Of a stretch of DNA of 64,000 bases, positions 8,689-17,076 are shown piece by piece. The position numbers and the translations under genes were made by a program. The notes under the pieces are model-generated. The model worked only from the letters and a program-made list of their open reading frames with translations. It searched no databases and was not told the origin of the DNA. Source of the DNA: Micromonospora sp. CCTCC AA 2012012 (GTDB lineage Bacteria; Actinomycetota; Actinomycetes; Mycobacteriales; Micromonosporaceae); the NCBI RefSeq assembly GCF_040499845.1, contig NZ_CP159342.1, positions 992,001-1,056,000 on the forward strand. The letters run 5' to 3'. Each line of letters begins with the position of its first letter. Position 1 is the stretch's first letter.

Positions 8689-9731
8689 GCGAGCCGGACC
8701 CGCTGACACGTCCCCTGGTGGGCGCGCCGATGGCGGGCGGTGTGAGCACTCCCGCGCTCGTCGCCGCGGTCAGCGACGCCGGGGGACTGGGGTTTCTGGC
8801 CGCCGGGTATCAGCACCCGGCCGACCTGGCCGCCGACATCACCCGGGTGCGTCGCGCTACCGACGCCCCATTCGGCGTCAACGTGTTCGTGCCGGAGTCC
8901 CGGCCAGTCGACCTGGACGCCGTGGGAGTGTTCCGGCGCGCGCTGACGGCGGAGGCCGCCCGTTGGCGGGTGACATTGCCCGAGCCGGTGGAACGGGACT
9001 CGGACTTCTTCGACGAGAAGGTCGACATCGTCGTCGCCGCTCGGGTGCCGGTGGTCAGCTTCACCTTCGGCTGCCCACCCCGCGCGGTCGTCGACCGGTT
9101 GCACTCCGTGGGGACGCGGGTTGTCGTGACCGTCACCGACGCGCAGGAGGCGATCGAGGCCGCCGCGGTTGGTGCCGACGCCCTGTGCGTGCAGAGCGCC
9201 CACGCCGGCGGGCACCGCGCCACCTTCACTTCCGCCGAACGGTGCGACACGCGGACGGGTACGCCGGAGCTGGTGGCGTCGGTCCGGCAGGCCGTCGCGG
9301 TGCCCTTGATCGCGGCCGGCGGCATCGTCCGGCCCGAGGAGGCCGCCGCGGTGGTCGAGGCCGGCGCGTCGGCGGCGCAGATCGGCACCGCCCTGCTGAC
9401 CACGCCGGAAGCCGGCACCCACGCCGCGCACCGGGCCGCCCTGACCGCGTCCGACCGTGGCACCACCGTCACCCGGGCGTTCTCTGGCCGTCTGGCCCGA
9501 GGACTGCGCAACCGCTTCATCGACTCGTTCGGCGCGCTCGCGCCGGCGGCGTATCCGCAGGTGCATCACCTGACGAAGCCGCTGCGCGCGGCGGCGGCGG
9601 CGCGCGGCGACGCGGAGGGCATGGCGCTGTGGGCGGGGACGGGTCACCACCTCGTCCGGGCGGAGCCCGCGGCGGCGGTCGTCGCCCGCCTGGCCGCCGT
9701 CGTGGCCAGCCGCCGGCCGGAATCACGTTGA
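8685..9731 (+). CDS. nitronate monooxygenase / 2-nitropropane dioxygenase family
   Basis: 348 residues, a TIM-barrel FMN enzyme of the nitronate monooxygenase family: PLVGAPMAGGVSTPALVAAVSDAGGLGFL at the N-terminus, SFTFGCPP, QSAHAGGHRATF and LIAAGGIV (FMN phosphate site). Start is GTG 8685 in a GTGA overlap with the lyase gene. The family oxidises alkyl nitronates to a carbonyl and nitrite. Beside a nitrosuccinate-forming enzyme it could clear escaped nitro/nitronate intermediates, release extra nitrite, or act on a nitro intermediate of the product. Which of these applies cannot be read from sequence. Confidence 0.85.
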   Translation: MSEPDPLTRPLVGAPMAGGVSTPALVAAVSDAGGLGFLAAGYQHPADLAADITRVRRATDAPFGVNVFVPESRPVDLDAVGVFRRALTAEAARWRVTLPEPVERDSDFFDEKVDIVVAARVPVVSFTFGCPPRAVVDRLHSVGTRVVVTVTDAQEAIEAAAVGADALCVQSAHAGGHRATFTSAERCDTRTGTPELVASVRQAVAVPLIAAGGIVRPEEAAAVVEAGASAAQIGTALLTTPEAGTHAAHRAALTASDRGTTVTRAFSGRLARGLRNRFIDSFGALAPAAYPQVHHLTKPLRAAAAARGDAEGMALWAGTGHHLVRAEPAAAVVARLAAVVASRRPESR

Positions 9732-9756
9732 TCAATCGAGACACGAGGAGGATCTG

Positions 9757-9981
9757 ATGCCCCACATCAACATCAAGTTCTTTCCGGTAACCCTGCAGCA
9801 GGACACCGAACAGCAGCTGATCACCGACCTGACCGAAGCGGTCACCACCGCGTTCGGGTGCAGCGCGGATGTCGTGTCCGTCGCCTTCGAGCCGATCGAG
9901 GAGCAGCGCTGGCAGGCGCAGGTCTACCAGCCGGAAATCATCGAGCGCCGGCACCTGCTGCGAAAGCTGCCGAACTACTGA
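9757..9981 (+). CDS. 4-oxalocrotonate tautomerase-family small enzyme
   Basis: 74 residues beginning MPHINIKFFP. After removal of Met the N-terminal Pro is the general base of this superfamily. The sequence most resembles the PptA/YdcE branch (MPHI start, ~75 residues). The ATG has AGGAGG upstream (9747-9752). It sits alone between the nitronate monooxygenase and the cysteine-synthase-like gene. It may tautomerise an enol/keto or amino-cyclohexadiene intermediate derived from ADC, or add to or remove a group from an unsaturated acid; substrate unknown. Confidence 0.85.
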   Translation: MPHINIKFFPVTLQQDTEQQLITDLTEAVTTAFGCSADVVSVAFEPIEEQRWQAQVYQPEIIERRHLLRKLPNY

Positions 9982-10036
9982 GTCGTCGCGTCGACCGACC
10001 GGCGGGCCCGGTCGCTTTCAAGGGGGGGACACCGTC

Positions 10037-10999
10037 ATGGCGCAGCCAACCTACGCGCTCGCACCGAAACCATTGCCGAGCATCGCCGACGGGATTGACG
10101 ACCTCGTCGGCAACACGCCGCTGTTGCGGTTGCCGGTCCCGCACCGCGCGCCCGGCGCCGATCTGCTGGCGAAGCTCGAGTACGCGAACCCGGCCGCCAG
10201 CGTGAAGGACCGTGCCGCGCTGTACATGCTGCGCGCTGCGGAGGCCGACGGCCGGTTGCGGCCCGGTGGTGTGGTCGTGGAGGCGACCTCCGGTAACACG
10301 GGTATCGCCTTGGCCGCGCTGTGCGCGCCGCGCGGGTACCGGTGCATTATCGTGCTGCCAGACAACGCCACGCCGGAACGGATCGGGCTGTTGCGTCGCT
10401 TCGGCGCGGACGTGGTGCTGACTCCACGGGAGGCCCGCTATCAGGGCGCCGTGGACAAGGCCGAGGAAATCTGCGCGGTGACGCCCGGCGCCTGGTTCGT
10501 CCGGCAGCACGACAACGAGGACAACCCGCGGGCGCATCTGGAGACGACCGGGCCGGAAATATGGACCGACACGGGTGGTCAGGTCGACATCCTGGTCTGC
10601 GGCGTCGGCACGGGCGGCACGTTGTGCGGCACCGCGACCTACCTGAAGCAGCTCAATCCGGGGCTGCGCGCAGTGGCGGTCGAACCGTCGGGGTCGCCTC
10701 TGCTGTCGGGGGGGCAGCCGGGCACTCACGCCATCCCGGGCTTCAACGGCGGGTTCGTCGCCCCCACCACCGACCTCAGCGTCATCGACGAGGTGATCAC
10801 CGTGGCTGACAGTGAGGCGGCGGCGACGAGCCAGTGGCTGGCGCGTCGGGTGGGGGTTCTCGCCGGGTTGTCCTCAGGCGCGGCGACGCACGCGGCGTTG
10901 CGGGTCGCCCGCCGCCGTAGCAGCGCCAACCGGCGGTTGGTTGTCATCCTCCCCGACACCGGGGAGCGCTACCTCAGTATGTGGACGGAGCGTCCGTGA
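10037..10999 (+). CDS. cysteine synthase-like PLP enzyme (beta-replacement)
   Basis: 320 residues, fold type II PLP enzyme close to CysK: NTPLLRL, the PLP lysine Lys57 in ASVKDRAA, the Ser/Asn loop EATSGNTGIA, and the phosphate-binding VCGVGTGGTLCG. Such homologues in natural-product clusters replace the beta-substituent of O-acetyl- or O-phosphoserine with a non-sulfide nucleophile (for example SbnA- and DdaA-type 2,3-diaminopropionate routes). Here the nucleophile could be an amine, hydrazine or nitrogen oxide species; that is speculation. A strong GGGGGGG-type ribosome site precedes the ATG. It is coupled to the next ATP-grasp gene by a GTGA overlap. Confidence 0.86.
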   Translation: MAQPTYALAPKPLPSIADGIDDLVGNTPLLRLPVPHRAPGADLLAKLEYANPAASVKDRAALYMLRAAEADGRLRPGGVVVEATSGNTGIALAALCAPRGYRCIIVLPDNATPERIGLLRRFGADVVLTPREARYQGAVDKAEEICAVTPGAWFVRQHDNEDNPRAHLETTGPEIWTDTGGQVDILVCGVGTGGTLCGTATYLKQLNPGLRAVAVEPSGSPLLSGGQPGTHAIPGFNGGFVAPTTDLSVIDEVITVADSEAAATSQWLARRVGVLAGLSSGAATHAALRVARRRSSANRRLVVILPDTGERYLSMWTERP

Positions 11000-12318
11000 G
11001 ACGGTCGCGAAGCGGGGAAGGTGAGCCGTTGAGGACACTGCTTCTGGTCGGCGGCGTCGACGACACGGTCGTCGCGGCGAAGGAGCTCGGCCTGCGAGTG
11101 GTGCTGCTGCAGCACCCCACCAAGATCACCGGCCGGCAGCGGGAGCTGGCCGACGTCACCGAGGTGCTGGACTACACCGACTGGGCGGCGACGGCGCCGG
11201 TGGTGACCAGCCTGCACGAGCGGTGGCGTATCGAGCGGGTCGTGTCGCTGACCGAGCCGGGCCTGGACATCGCCGCGCAGATCAGCGATCTACTCGGCTT
11301 GGGTGGTACGACGTTCCAGGTCTCCCGCCTTTTCCGGGACAAGCTGGCGATGCGCCGCCACCTGGTGCGCCGCGACGCAGAGGCGGTAGCGGCGACCCCG
11401 TTGCACGACTTCGACGACCTGCCCGCGTTCGGCGCGCGTCACGGCTACCCCTTCGTAGTGAAGCCCGCGGCGGCCACGGCCAGCATCGGGGTGTTCCGCG
11501 TCGCCGACCCGTCCGACCATGACTTCGTCTGGGAGCAGGTGCGCCGGCTGCGGGGCACCCGTACCGACCGCGTGTCGACACTGCTGATGATCGACGACTT
11601 CTTCATGGAGGAGTACGTCCACGGGCAGGAGTTCAGCGTCGAGTCGTTCAGCTTCGGTGGACGACACGTGATGGTGACGATCACCGAGAAGATGACCGTC
11701 CCGGGCCACTTCGCGGAGCTCGGTCACGCCGTGCCGGCGCGGCTGACAGAGGATGCGTGGGACCGGGTCGCCGAGTGCGTCACCACCTTCCTCGACCACA
11801 TGGGATTCACCGACGGTCCCTGCCACACCGAGGTCCGCCTGTCGGGTACGAGAGCGCGCATCATCGAAAGTCACCACCGCTACGGCGGTGACGCGATCCC
11901 GGAGCTCGTGCGGGCCGTGTACGGCATTGATCTGGACACCCTGGCCGTCGGCTGGCCCTTCGGACTGGTGGACCCGCTGCCGGACGATCCGTGTCCGCGG
12001 GGTGGCGCCTGCGTGCGAGCCATCGTCGCCGCGCCCGGTCGGGTGGTGTCCATCGAGGGTGTCGAGGAGGCGCGCCGCCAGCCGGACGTCCTGGCGGTGC
12101 GGATCAGCGTCCACGCGGGTGACGAGGTGCGTCCGCTGCGGGACAACTGGGACCGGCTCGGTCTGGTCGCCGCCACGGCGGCCAGTCCGACCGCCGCAGC
12201 CGTGCGGGCCGCTCAGGTCATCGACGACTTCATTCGGATCCGGGTGCAGGACGACAGCGGGCGTGTCCATCTCGCGCGGGTCGCGGAGGTTCACCGAGTG
12301 CCGTCGGGGGTGGGCTGA
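10996..12318 (+). CDS. ATP-grasp ligase 1
   Basis: 440 residues if started at GTG 10996, which overlaps the preceding stop as GTGA with GGAG upstream. TTG 11029, just before RTLLLVGG, also has a well placed GGGGAAGG and would give 429 residues. The fold is carboxylate-amine ligase ATP-grasp: pre-ATP domain with LTEPGLDIAAQISDLLG, then FRDKLAMRRHL, YPFVVKPAAATASIGV (ATP lysine) and the metal-site region HTEVRL...IIESHHRYGG. These enzymes activate a carboxylate as acyl phosphate and form an amide or ester. With the neighbouring second ligase it could build a short peptide-like backbone. Confidence 0.85.
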   Translation: MRRSRSGEGEPLRTLLLVGGVDDTVVAAKELGLRVVLLQHPTKITGRQRELADVTEVLDYTDWAATAPVVTSLHERWRIERVVSLTEPGLDIAAQISDLLGLGGTTFQVSRLFRDKLAMRRHLVRRDAEAVAATPLHDFDDLPAFGARHGYPFVVKPAAATASIGVFRVADPSDHDFVWEQVRRLRGTRTDRVSTLLMIDDFFMEEYVHGQEFSVESFSFGGRHVMVTITEKMTVPGHFAELGHAVPARLTEDAWDRVAECVTTFLDHMGFTDGPCHTEVRLSGTRARIIESHHRYGGDAIPELVRAVYGIDLDTLAVGWPFGLVDPLPDDPCPRGGACVRAIVAAPGRVVSIEGVEEARRQPDVLAVRISVHAGDEVRPLRDNWDRLGLVAATAASPTAAAVRAAQVIDDFIRIRVQDDSGRVHLARVAEVHRVPSGVG

Positions 12319-12319
12319 C

Positions 12320-13582
12320 ATGAGTGTTCTCATCCTGCACCGCAACCCCCTGGAGCCTTTCCCGTATCGAGCCTGGCTCGCCGACTATGACGGTCCGATC
12401 GTGATGCTCGCCGCCCGCGACAAGATCGAATCCTTCGGTGAGCAGGTCCCCGACGACGCCGCCGGGCTGTCGCATCTCGGGGTGCTCGACCACTACGACC
12501 GGGACGTGGCGGCCCGCGCCACGGAACTCGCCGAGCAGTACCACCCTCGCCACGTCGTCGCGCTTCACGAGGCGGACCTGGAGCTCGCCGCGGACCTTCG
12601 CGAGCGGTGGAGGCTACCGGGCCCCCGGGCCGCTGACATCCGCCCGTTCCGGGACAAGCTGCTCATGAAGGAACGGGCGCAGGCCGCGGGCATCGAGGTG
12701 GCCCCCCACAGCTTGGCGACCACGGCGCAGCAGGTGGAGGCTTTCGCTGCCGAGCACGGCTACCCCGTCGTGCTCAAACAGCGCGCCGGCTACAACTCCA
12801 TCGGCCTGCGTATCAGCCGCTCATCCGAGGCGCTGCGTGCTCATGTGGACGCCCTCTTCGCCGGCGGTGCCCGCGACGACATCATCGTGGAGCAGTTCGT
12901 CGCCGGCCGGATGTGCCACGTCGACGGGTTCGTCAGGGGCGGCCGGACCGTGCTGGCCTGGCCCTCCCAGTACCAGTACGACCTGGCGTCCTTCGGCAGC
13001 GACCCGGGCCCGCGCATCGATCTGACCCTCGACCCGCACGACCCGCTCACCACACGGCTGCTCGACCTGGTCGACGAAGTCCTCGCCGCCGTCACCCGCC
13101 GGCCCGGTCATCTCACCGACCACGCTTTCCACGCTGAGGTCTTCCACACCCCTGACGACCGGCTCGTGCTGTGCGAGATCGCTTGCCGCAGCGGCGGGGC
13201 GAAGATCCGTGAGGTCTTCGAGGTCATGTTCGGTGTCAACCTGGCCGAGCTTGAGATCCGCACCCAGCTCGGTCTGCCCGTCCCTGCACTCGACCACCTG
13301 CCGGCCGGAGTCCGCCCGCAGCCCGGCAGCATGTCCGGACAGATGCTCATGATGAAACGGCCCGGTCTCGTCCGCGCAGTGCCGGCACGGCCGACGGAGC
13401 CGTGGGTGCGCCGGTTCTGGTGCTGGGCCCGCCCCGGTCAGGTGATCCCGCCCGCCGCAGGATCCGCGGACTTCCTCACCGCCGCCATCGCCGCCGCACC
13501 GACCCGCGCCGAGTGCGAGGCGCGGCTGCGGTCGCTCGGTGCGCGTATCGCCGATCAGTTCCACATCGCGGAGGCATCGTGA
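12320..13582 (+). CDS. ATP-grasp ligase 2
   Basis: 420 residues starting at ATG 12320, one base after the previous stop. Visible ATP-grasp parts: LHEADLELAADLRERW, FRDKLLMKERAQAAGI, YPVVLKQRAGYNSIGL (ATP lysine), HVDGFVRGG, and HAEVF...LCEIACRSGG (metal ligands). It is similar in plan to, but clearly diverged from, the ligase before it, so the pair is more likely to make two different bonds than to be a recent duplication. Ends in a GTGA overlap with the transporter gene. Confidence 0.86.
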   Translation: MSVLILHRNPLEPFPYRAWLADYDGPIVMLAARDKIESFGEQVPDDAAGLSHLGVLDHYDRDVAARATELAEQYHPRHVVALHEADLELAADLRERWRLPGPRAADIRPFRDKLLMKERAQAAGIEVAPHSLATTAQQVEAFAAEHGYPVVLKQRAGYNSIGLRISRSSEALRAHVDALFAGGARDDIIVEQFVAGRMCHVDGFVRGGRTVLAWPSQYQYDLASFGSDPGPRIDLTLDPHDPLTTRLLDLVDEVLAAVTRRPGHLTDHAFHAEVFHTPDDRLVLCEIACRSGGAKIREVFEVMFGVNLAELEIRTQLGLPVPALDHLPAGVRPQPGSMSGQMLMMKRPGLVRAVPARPTEPWVRRFWCWARPGQVIPPAAGSADFLTAAIAAAPTRAECEARLRSLGARIADQFHIAEAS

Positions 13583-14898
13583 CGTCCAAGGGGATCCAGG
13601 CCCGGTACATGGCCGGGATGGTGATCGACGCCACCGGCAGCGGCATGTATCTGCCCCTGTCGCTGATCTACTTCCACCACACCACCGGCCTACCCGTGGG
13701 GAGGGTCGGTGCGATTGTCAGCGCCGCGGCGATCGTGGGGCTGCTGGCCAACCCCCTCACCGGGGTGCTCGTCGACCGGTTCGGCGCTCGCGCAGTGGTC
13801 GTCGCCGGTTACCTCCTCCGCGCCGCCGCGTTCGCCTGCTACCCCTTCGTCCACTCCGCGGTGCCGCTGTTCCTGGCCGTGATGGTGGTGGCCTTCGGGG
13901 ACGTGTCGTTCTCCCCATCCGTGCACTCGCTCGTTGCTGACATAGCCCGCGGCACCACCCGCGACAAGCTAATCGCCGCGCAGCGCAGCCTCCGCAACGC
14001 CGGACTCGGCGCGGGTGGTCTGCTCGCTGGTGCCGCCCTGGCCGTCTCCGACGCCCGCGCGTTCACGGTGATCATTGCGACCAGCGCGGTCGCCTTCACG
14101 GTGGCGGCGGCACTGATCCGCTCTATCCCCGTCCGCCGTCGGCAGCCGGACGCCGTCGCCGACACGGCGCCCGGCGACGGGGTGGGCTACCGGCTGGTCG
14201 TCCGGAACCGGCCGTTCCTCGCTCTGGCGCTGCTGAACATGTTCACCGCGTTCGGATACATGGTGCTGTCAGTCAGCCTGCCCATCTACGTCACCATGAG
14301 CCTGGGCCAGCCCCCCTCACTGGTGGGCGCCGTCTACGCGGTGAACACCATCGGCATCGCGGTGGCGCAGATCCCGGTCACCCGCGCGCTGGCCCACGTC
14401 CGCCGATCCAGAGCTGTCGCCACCGGCGCGAGCATCTTCGGCGTGTCGTTTCTGTCATTTGCGGTACTGGGCATGACCGCCGGCGGCGCTGTCCTCATGG
14501 CCGGCATCTTCGCGGCGACAGCCATTTTCACCGTTGGAGAACTTTTGCACGGCGCGACCATGTCCGCCCTGGTCGTCAACGCCGCCCCTGAACAGACCCG
14601 GGGCCGGCACCTCGCGATCTACCAGCTGTCCTGGGCGGTGCCGAGCGCCCTGGCGCCCGCGGTCCTCACCGCGTTGCTGGCTTTCTCACCCACCGGCATG
14701 TGGTTCGTGCTCGCCGCAGGGGTGGCCGTCACCGCCGTCGGGGTGCTGCGCCTGGAACCACACCTACCGGCGGAGGCGGTACATCCGCAACCGCCTGACG
14801 CGCCGCCCCCGCCGGCCGCTCTGGAGCCGGACACCGTCCGGCCCGAGCTGCGTGAGGCGACCGCGGCGCAGCTCGTGAGAACCAGGAAGGAACACTGA
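13579..14898 (+). CDS. MFS transporter, probable product exporter
   Basis: 439 residues with about twelve hydrophobic segments and the MFS loop 2-3 motif as GVLVDRFGARAVV. Start GTG 13579 overlaps the preceding stop. The Pro-rich C-terminal tail (~residues 395-439, PPDAPPPPAALEP) is cytoplasmic. In the middle of a biosynthetic operon it most likely exports the product or gives self-resistance. The next gene starts on the last base of its stop codon. Confidence 0.88.
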   Translation: MTSKGIQARYMAGMVIDATGSGMYLPLSLIYFHHTTGLPVGRVGAIVSAAAIVGLLANPLTGVLVDRFGARAVVVAGYLLRAAAFACYPFVHSAVPLFLAVMVVAFGDVSFSPSVHSLVADIARGTTRDKLIAAQRSLRNAGLGAGGLLAGAALAVSDARAFTVIIATSAVAFTVAAALIRSIPVRRRQPDAVADTAPGDGVGYRLVVRNRPFLALALLNMFTAFGYMVLSVSLPIYVTMSLGQPPSLVGAVYAVNTIGIAVAQIPVTRALAHVRRSRAVATGASIFGVSFLSFAVLGMTAGGAVLMAGIFAATAIFTVGELLHGATMSALVVNAAPEQTRGRHLAIYQLSWAVPSALAPAVLTALLAFSPTGMWFVLAAGVAVTAVGVLRLEPHLPAEAVHPQPPDAPPPPAALEPDTVRPELREATAAQLVRTRKEH

Positions 14899-15569
14899 TG
14901 GCAGTAGCAAGCTGGGTGGTACTCACCGGCGACGACCCGCAGCACGCGCTGCCGGCGGCCGCCGGTCAGTGCGGCTGGGTCAGCCAGGTCGCGCCGCTGA
15001 TCACCGAGTTCACCCGGCCCGGTGATCTCGTGTTCGATCCGTTCGCCGGGTGGGGCACCACGCTCGTCGCGGCGTCGGTCACCGGCCGGCGGGGGATCGG
15101 CCTGGAGATCTCCCCGGACCGGGTCACGCAGGCGGCACGCCGCCTGCGGGACTATCCCGGGCAGGTCATGATCTGCGGTGACGCCCGCCGCCCCCCGGTG
15201 CCTGACGGCAGTGTCGACTTCTGCATCACCGACCTGCCGTACTTCGGCACTGCCCTTGACATCGACTCCCCGGTCGACGGTCAGCTGTACGCGGTACGTG
15301 ACTACTCCGCCTACCTCACGGCCCTCGACCACACCTTCCGCGCGCTCGCCCGGGTCCTGAAACGACACGCCTACGCTGTCATCGCGGTACAAAACCGGCG
15401 TGTTGACGACAAGTTCGTCCCATTGGCATGGGATGTTGGCCGGGTGCTCAGCGGACACTTCACCCTCGGCGACGAACGCATCCACCTGTATCCGCGTCCG
15501 GTCAGCGAGGGCACACCGCTCGTCAACAACCGCGCCCACGAGTACCTTCTCGTCGCTCAGAAGCGGTAG
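14898..15569 (+). CDS. DNA-methylase-like (N4/N6 type) methyltransferase
   Basis: 223 residues. SAM site DPFAGWGTT begins at Asp47 and the amino-methyltransferase catalytic motif is DLPY at residues 112-115, the (D/N/S)-P-P-(Y/F) site used to methylate exocyclic amino groups. The order is motif I then IV with a short target region, so no clear DNA-recognition domain is visible. There is no restriction gene nearby, and the gene is fused into the biosynthetic operon by a 1-base overlap. It may methylate an amine of the small molecule, or protect DNA against a genotoxic product; both are inference. Confidence 0.75.
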   Translation: MAVASWVVLTGDDPQHALPAAAGQCGWVSQVAPLITEFTRPGDLVFDPFAGWGTTLVAASVTGRRGIGLEISPDRVTQAARRLRDYPGQVMICGDARRPPVPDGSVDFCITDLPYFGTALDIDSPVDGQLYAVRDYSAYLTALDHTFRALARVLKRHAYAVIAVQNRRVDDKFVPLAWDVGRVLSGHFTLGDERIHLYPRPVSEGTPLVNNRAHEYLLVAQKR

Positions 15570-15619
15570 CGGGCGCAGCGGACAGACCCTCGCGGCACCC
15601 CTGCTGGGAAAGGTGAAGA

Positions 15620-16672
15620 ATGGTCGTACCGGTCATCGCGGCGCTGGGACGCGCCCAACCCCCTTCGGCAGATCAGGGCGAGTTGTGGGAGGGCTTCTTC
15701 GCGGAGCGCTTCGCCGGACCGCAGCGGACGTTCGCACAGCGCATCTTCGCCAACTCGGGGGTGACTCGCCGCTGCGCCGCCGTCAGCCCCCTCATCGAGG
15801 ACGTCTCCGACTGGCCCACCTCCCGCCGCATGCAGCGGTACATGGTGGAGGCGGTGCCGCTGGGCAAGGACGCCGTGTCCCGGGCACTCGCCTCCGCCGG
15901 TCTGCGGGCCGACGAGATCGGCATGTTCATCGTGTGCTCCTGCACCGGCTACGCCACCCCCGGACTGGACCTCATCCTCGCCCGCGACCTCGGAATGGCC
16001 CCTGACACGCAGCGCCTGTTTATCGGCCACATGGGCTGCTACGCGGCCCTGCCCGGGCTGCGCGCGGCCGCGGACTACGTCCGCGTCCATCAACGCCCCG
16101 CGGTGCTGCTCTGCGCTGAGATCACAAGTCTGCACATCCAGCCGTTCGGCGCCCGGATGACCGCCGAGCAGATCGTGTCCCATGCCCTGTTCTCCGACGC
16201 CGCCGTGGCCGTCGTCTGCACACCCGGCGGCACGGGATACGCGGTGCAGTCGGTGGAGTCACTGACCGACGCCTCCACTGCGGACTACATGACGTGGGAC
16301 CTCACCGACACCGGATTCCGCATGTCTCTGTCGGTCAAGGTCCCTGATGTGCTCGCCGAGAACGTGCGACACCTAGTCATGCCGACGCTGGCCGGACACG
16401 GCATCACCGACGTGCGGCACGTCGACGGATGGGCCGTCCACCCCGGTGGGCCGCGGATCCTCACCGTGGTGGAGCAACAGCTCAGCCTGCCGCCAAACGC
16501 GCTCACACCGTCACGTCGCACGCTCGCCGATGACGGTAACTGCTCGTCGGCGACTGTCCTGCTGGTCCTGGATCGGCTCATGCGCTCCCCGCAGCCCATG
16601 CGGCAGGTGGCGATGCTGGCCTTCGGGCCCGGTCTCACGCTGTACTCGGCGAACCTGGCCTCGACCAGCTGA
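15620..16672 (+). CDS. type III polyketide synthase (chalcone/stilbene synthase family)
   Basis: 350 residues, the usual length for the family. The catalytic triad is complete: Cys140 in GHMGCYAALPG, His274 in WAVHPGGPRI and Asn307 in DDGNCSSATV. The C-terminal AFGPGLT motif is also present. The enzyme extends a starter acyl-CoA with malonyl-CoA and cyclises it to a pyrone, resorcinol or similar ring. In this operon it would give a polyketide or phenolic part; the starter is unknown and no CoA ligase is visible. It is the last closely spaced gene of the operon and is followed by a hairpin. Confidence 0.92.
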   Translation: MVVPVIAALGRAQPPSADQGELWEGFFAERFAGPQRTFAQRIFANSGVTRRCAAVSPLIEDVSDWPTSRRMQRYMVEAVPLGKDAVSRALASAGLRADEIGMFIVCSCTGYATPGLDLILARDLGMAPDTQRLFIGHMGCYAALPGLRAAADYVRVHQRPAVLLCAEITSLHIQPFGARMTAEQIVSHALFSDAAVAVVCTPGGTGYAVQSVESLTDASTADYMTWDLTDTGFRMSLSVKVPDVLAENVRHLVMPTLAGHGITDVRHVDGWAVHPGGPRILTVVEQQLSLPPNALTPSRRTLADDGNCSSATVLLVLDRLMRSPQPMRQVAMLAFGPGLTLYSANLASTS

Positions 16673-16674
16673 CA

Positions 16675-16699
16675 GTGCGGGCCGGTTTCCGGCCTGCAC
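16675..16699 (+). terminator. hairpin after the type III PKS gene
   Basis: Arms 16675-16685 and 16689-16699 pair at 10 of 11 positions around a TTT loop, beginning 3 bases after the stop. There is no U-run, as is usual in high-GC actinomycetes. It probably ends the main biosynthetic transcript. Confidence 0.6.
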
Positions 16700-17076
16700 C
16701 CTGCGCTACCGGCGTTGTAGCCGGGGGGTCGCATGCCGTACGAGGCGTAGCTCAACTGCTGTCTCGTCATAGTCCGCATCACCGCCGGATCACGATGACG
16801 CCTTGAAATCCTACAGTTTCGATAGGAAAGTCGATGGTATGCCGAGCGAGCCACTGCTCACCTCCTCCCGGGACGTCGACCTGAGGCGGGTCGCCTCGCA
16901 GCGCTGTTCCAGGTTGCGCCGACCATCCCCGCCGCGCATCACGCCGCCGGCTGTCTTCCGCATGCCTCCCCAGGACGGCGCGACCTCACCTTGAGAGATG
17001 CAATCCGGCCCTGCAGCTGGACCGCTCGTGCTTGACGACCTCGCCATCCTCGCCATCCGGACTCAGGAGGGCCCGG
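16700..17076. other. intergenic stretch with no recognisable gene
   Basis: 377 bases between the PKS terminator and the DUF1684 relic. Short frames exist, for example one from 16839 beginning MPSEPLLTSSRDVDLRR and a 31-codon frame from 16998 with LDDLAILAIRTQEGP, but none has a convincing ribosome site or known family. Confidence 0.4.
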
